Shown here: positions 63,746 through 64,000 of the stretch, one piece after another
How positions within the stretch are numbered: position 1 is the stretch's first letter
Layout: every line of letters begins with the position of its first letter
Assembly: GCF_030369675.1 (NCBI RefSeq)
Contig: NZ_CP128477.1
Span: forward strand, 248,001 to 312,000
Direction: 5' to 3'
DNA: 64,000 bases
Origin: Peteryoungia algae
Lineage (GTDB): Bacteria; Pseudomonadota; Alphaproteobacteria; Rhizobiales; Rhizobiaceae
Position numbers and translations under genes: made by a program
The notes under the pieces: model-generated
Database searches by the model: none
What the model was told of the DNA's origin: nothing
Seen by the model: only the letters and a program-made list of their open reading frames with translations

Positions 63746-64000
63746 ATGCCGACGATGACTTTGTCGCCTGATAGCGCTAACGATGAAATGACTTCGATCG
63801 TGAATGCTTCCAAAATGGGGGCCCATGCTGTGGTCGACCTTGCCGAATGCGAGGTGGATCTTTCCCGTCAGCCTGGGATACCGTCGAGCATGCTTGACCG
63901 GCCCTATGCGACACCAAACGCGGAAACCGGCTCTACGATGACGCCAGACGAAACGGTCTGCGTCCTTGAAGTTCTCGCTGAGATGCAGCGCATCATAGAC
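63746..64000 (+). CDS. Partial gene at right edge, unrecognised
   Basis: 85 codons in one open frame run from ATG (GTGGGGGTTTGC upstream) to the window end. The N-terminus MPTMTLSPDSANDEMTSIVN is polar, and the visible part (through MTPDETVCVLEVLAEMQRII) looks like a soluble regulator N-terminus. No domain can be named from this fragment. Confidence 0.6.
   Translation, partial: MPTMTLSPDSANDEMTSIVNASKMGAHAVVDLAECEVDLSRQPGIPSSMLDRPYATPNAETGSTMTPDETVCVLEVLAEMQRIID

Overview
The window reads as a chromosomal segment of an alphaproteobacterium of the Rhizobiaceae (Rhizobium/Agrobacterium/Allorhizobium type). The evidence is the GC-rich codon usage, two RopA-type porins, a single Rel/SpoT protein next to rpoZ, the lepB-rnc-era-recO cluster, nadABC, a DUF3563 miniprotein and a rhizobial-style intergenic repeat. 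I saw no nodulation, conjugation, CRISPR or rRNA genes. It is mostly core chromosome with short accessory patches.

Layout. 1-8.8 kb: an FAD-linked oxidase cut by the window edge, a hydroxyacid dehydrogenase, ETF-ubiquinone oxidoreductase, an L,D-transpeptidase, and small regulator/exporter genes (HxlR, EamA, Lrp, MFS). 9-18.5 kb: a lipid-kinase-like gene, a four-gene oligopeptide ABC operon, and a divergent glutamine-synthetase-like/aminotransferase pair suggesting gamma-glutamyl-polyamine or related amine catabolism. 18.5-25.3 kb: an ECF42 sigma factor operon with two DGPF proteins, an SDR, DUF2218 plus PadR, OsmC, and a LysR/aldo-keto reductase pair. 25.3-32.6 kb: AMP nucleosidase, small secreted or membrane proteins, a decayed VOC gene, a Sel1 protein, a HisC-like aminotransferase, two PilZ proteins and a ferredoxin-reductase-like flavoprotein. 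32.7-37 kb: a lone tyrosine recombinase and two head-to-head porins flanking tRNA-Ser(GCU). 37-53.4 kb: housekeeping genes (hydrolase, lytic transglycosylase, dapA, smpB, NYN nuclease, rpoZ, rsh, acpS, lepB, rnc, era, recO), with an AbrB/TetR pair inserted between era and recO. 53.3-64 kb: a small gene overlapping recO, an MFS carrier, an HD/MOSC pair, a giant DUF2339 membrane protein, nadABC, and a partial unknown gene at the edge.

The most notable signals lie between genes. (1) The ECF42 operon is preceded by a perfect inverted repeat that spells the promoter TGTCGA-N17-CGAC on both strands. A further exact copy on the + strand points at an undescribed 69-codon ORF. (2) The two porins share a 373-bp, nearly perfect inverted repeat (one mismatch) around a 902-bp segment holding both promoters and the tRNA. 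This could allow promoter inversion and shows recent gene conversion. (3) The ETF-QO gene and a DUF2147 gene 25 kb away carry the same promoter with the palindrome between -35 and -10, suggesting one MerR-type regulator. (4) A degraded copy of the smpB leader and start lies 0.8 kb upstream of smpB. (5) nadA has two stacked palindromes.

Functions are assigned by reading motifs, without database searches. Start sites were chosen from ribosome-binding sites and family length where several were possible.
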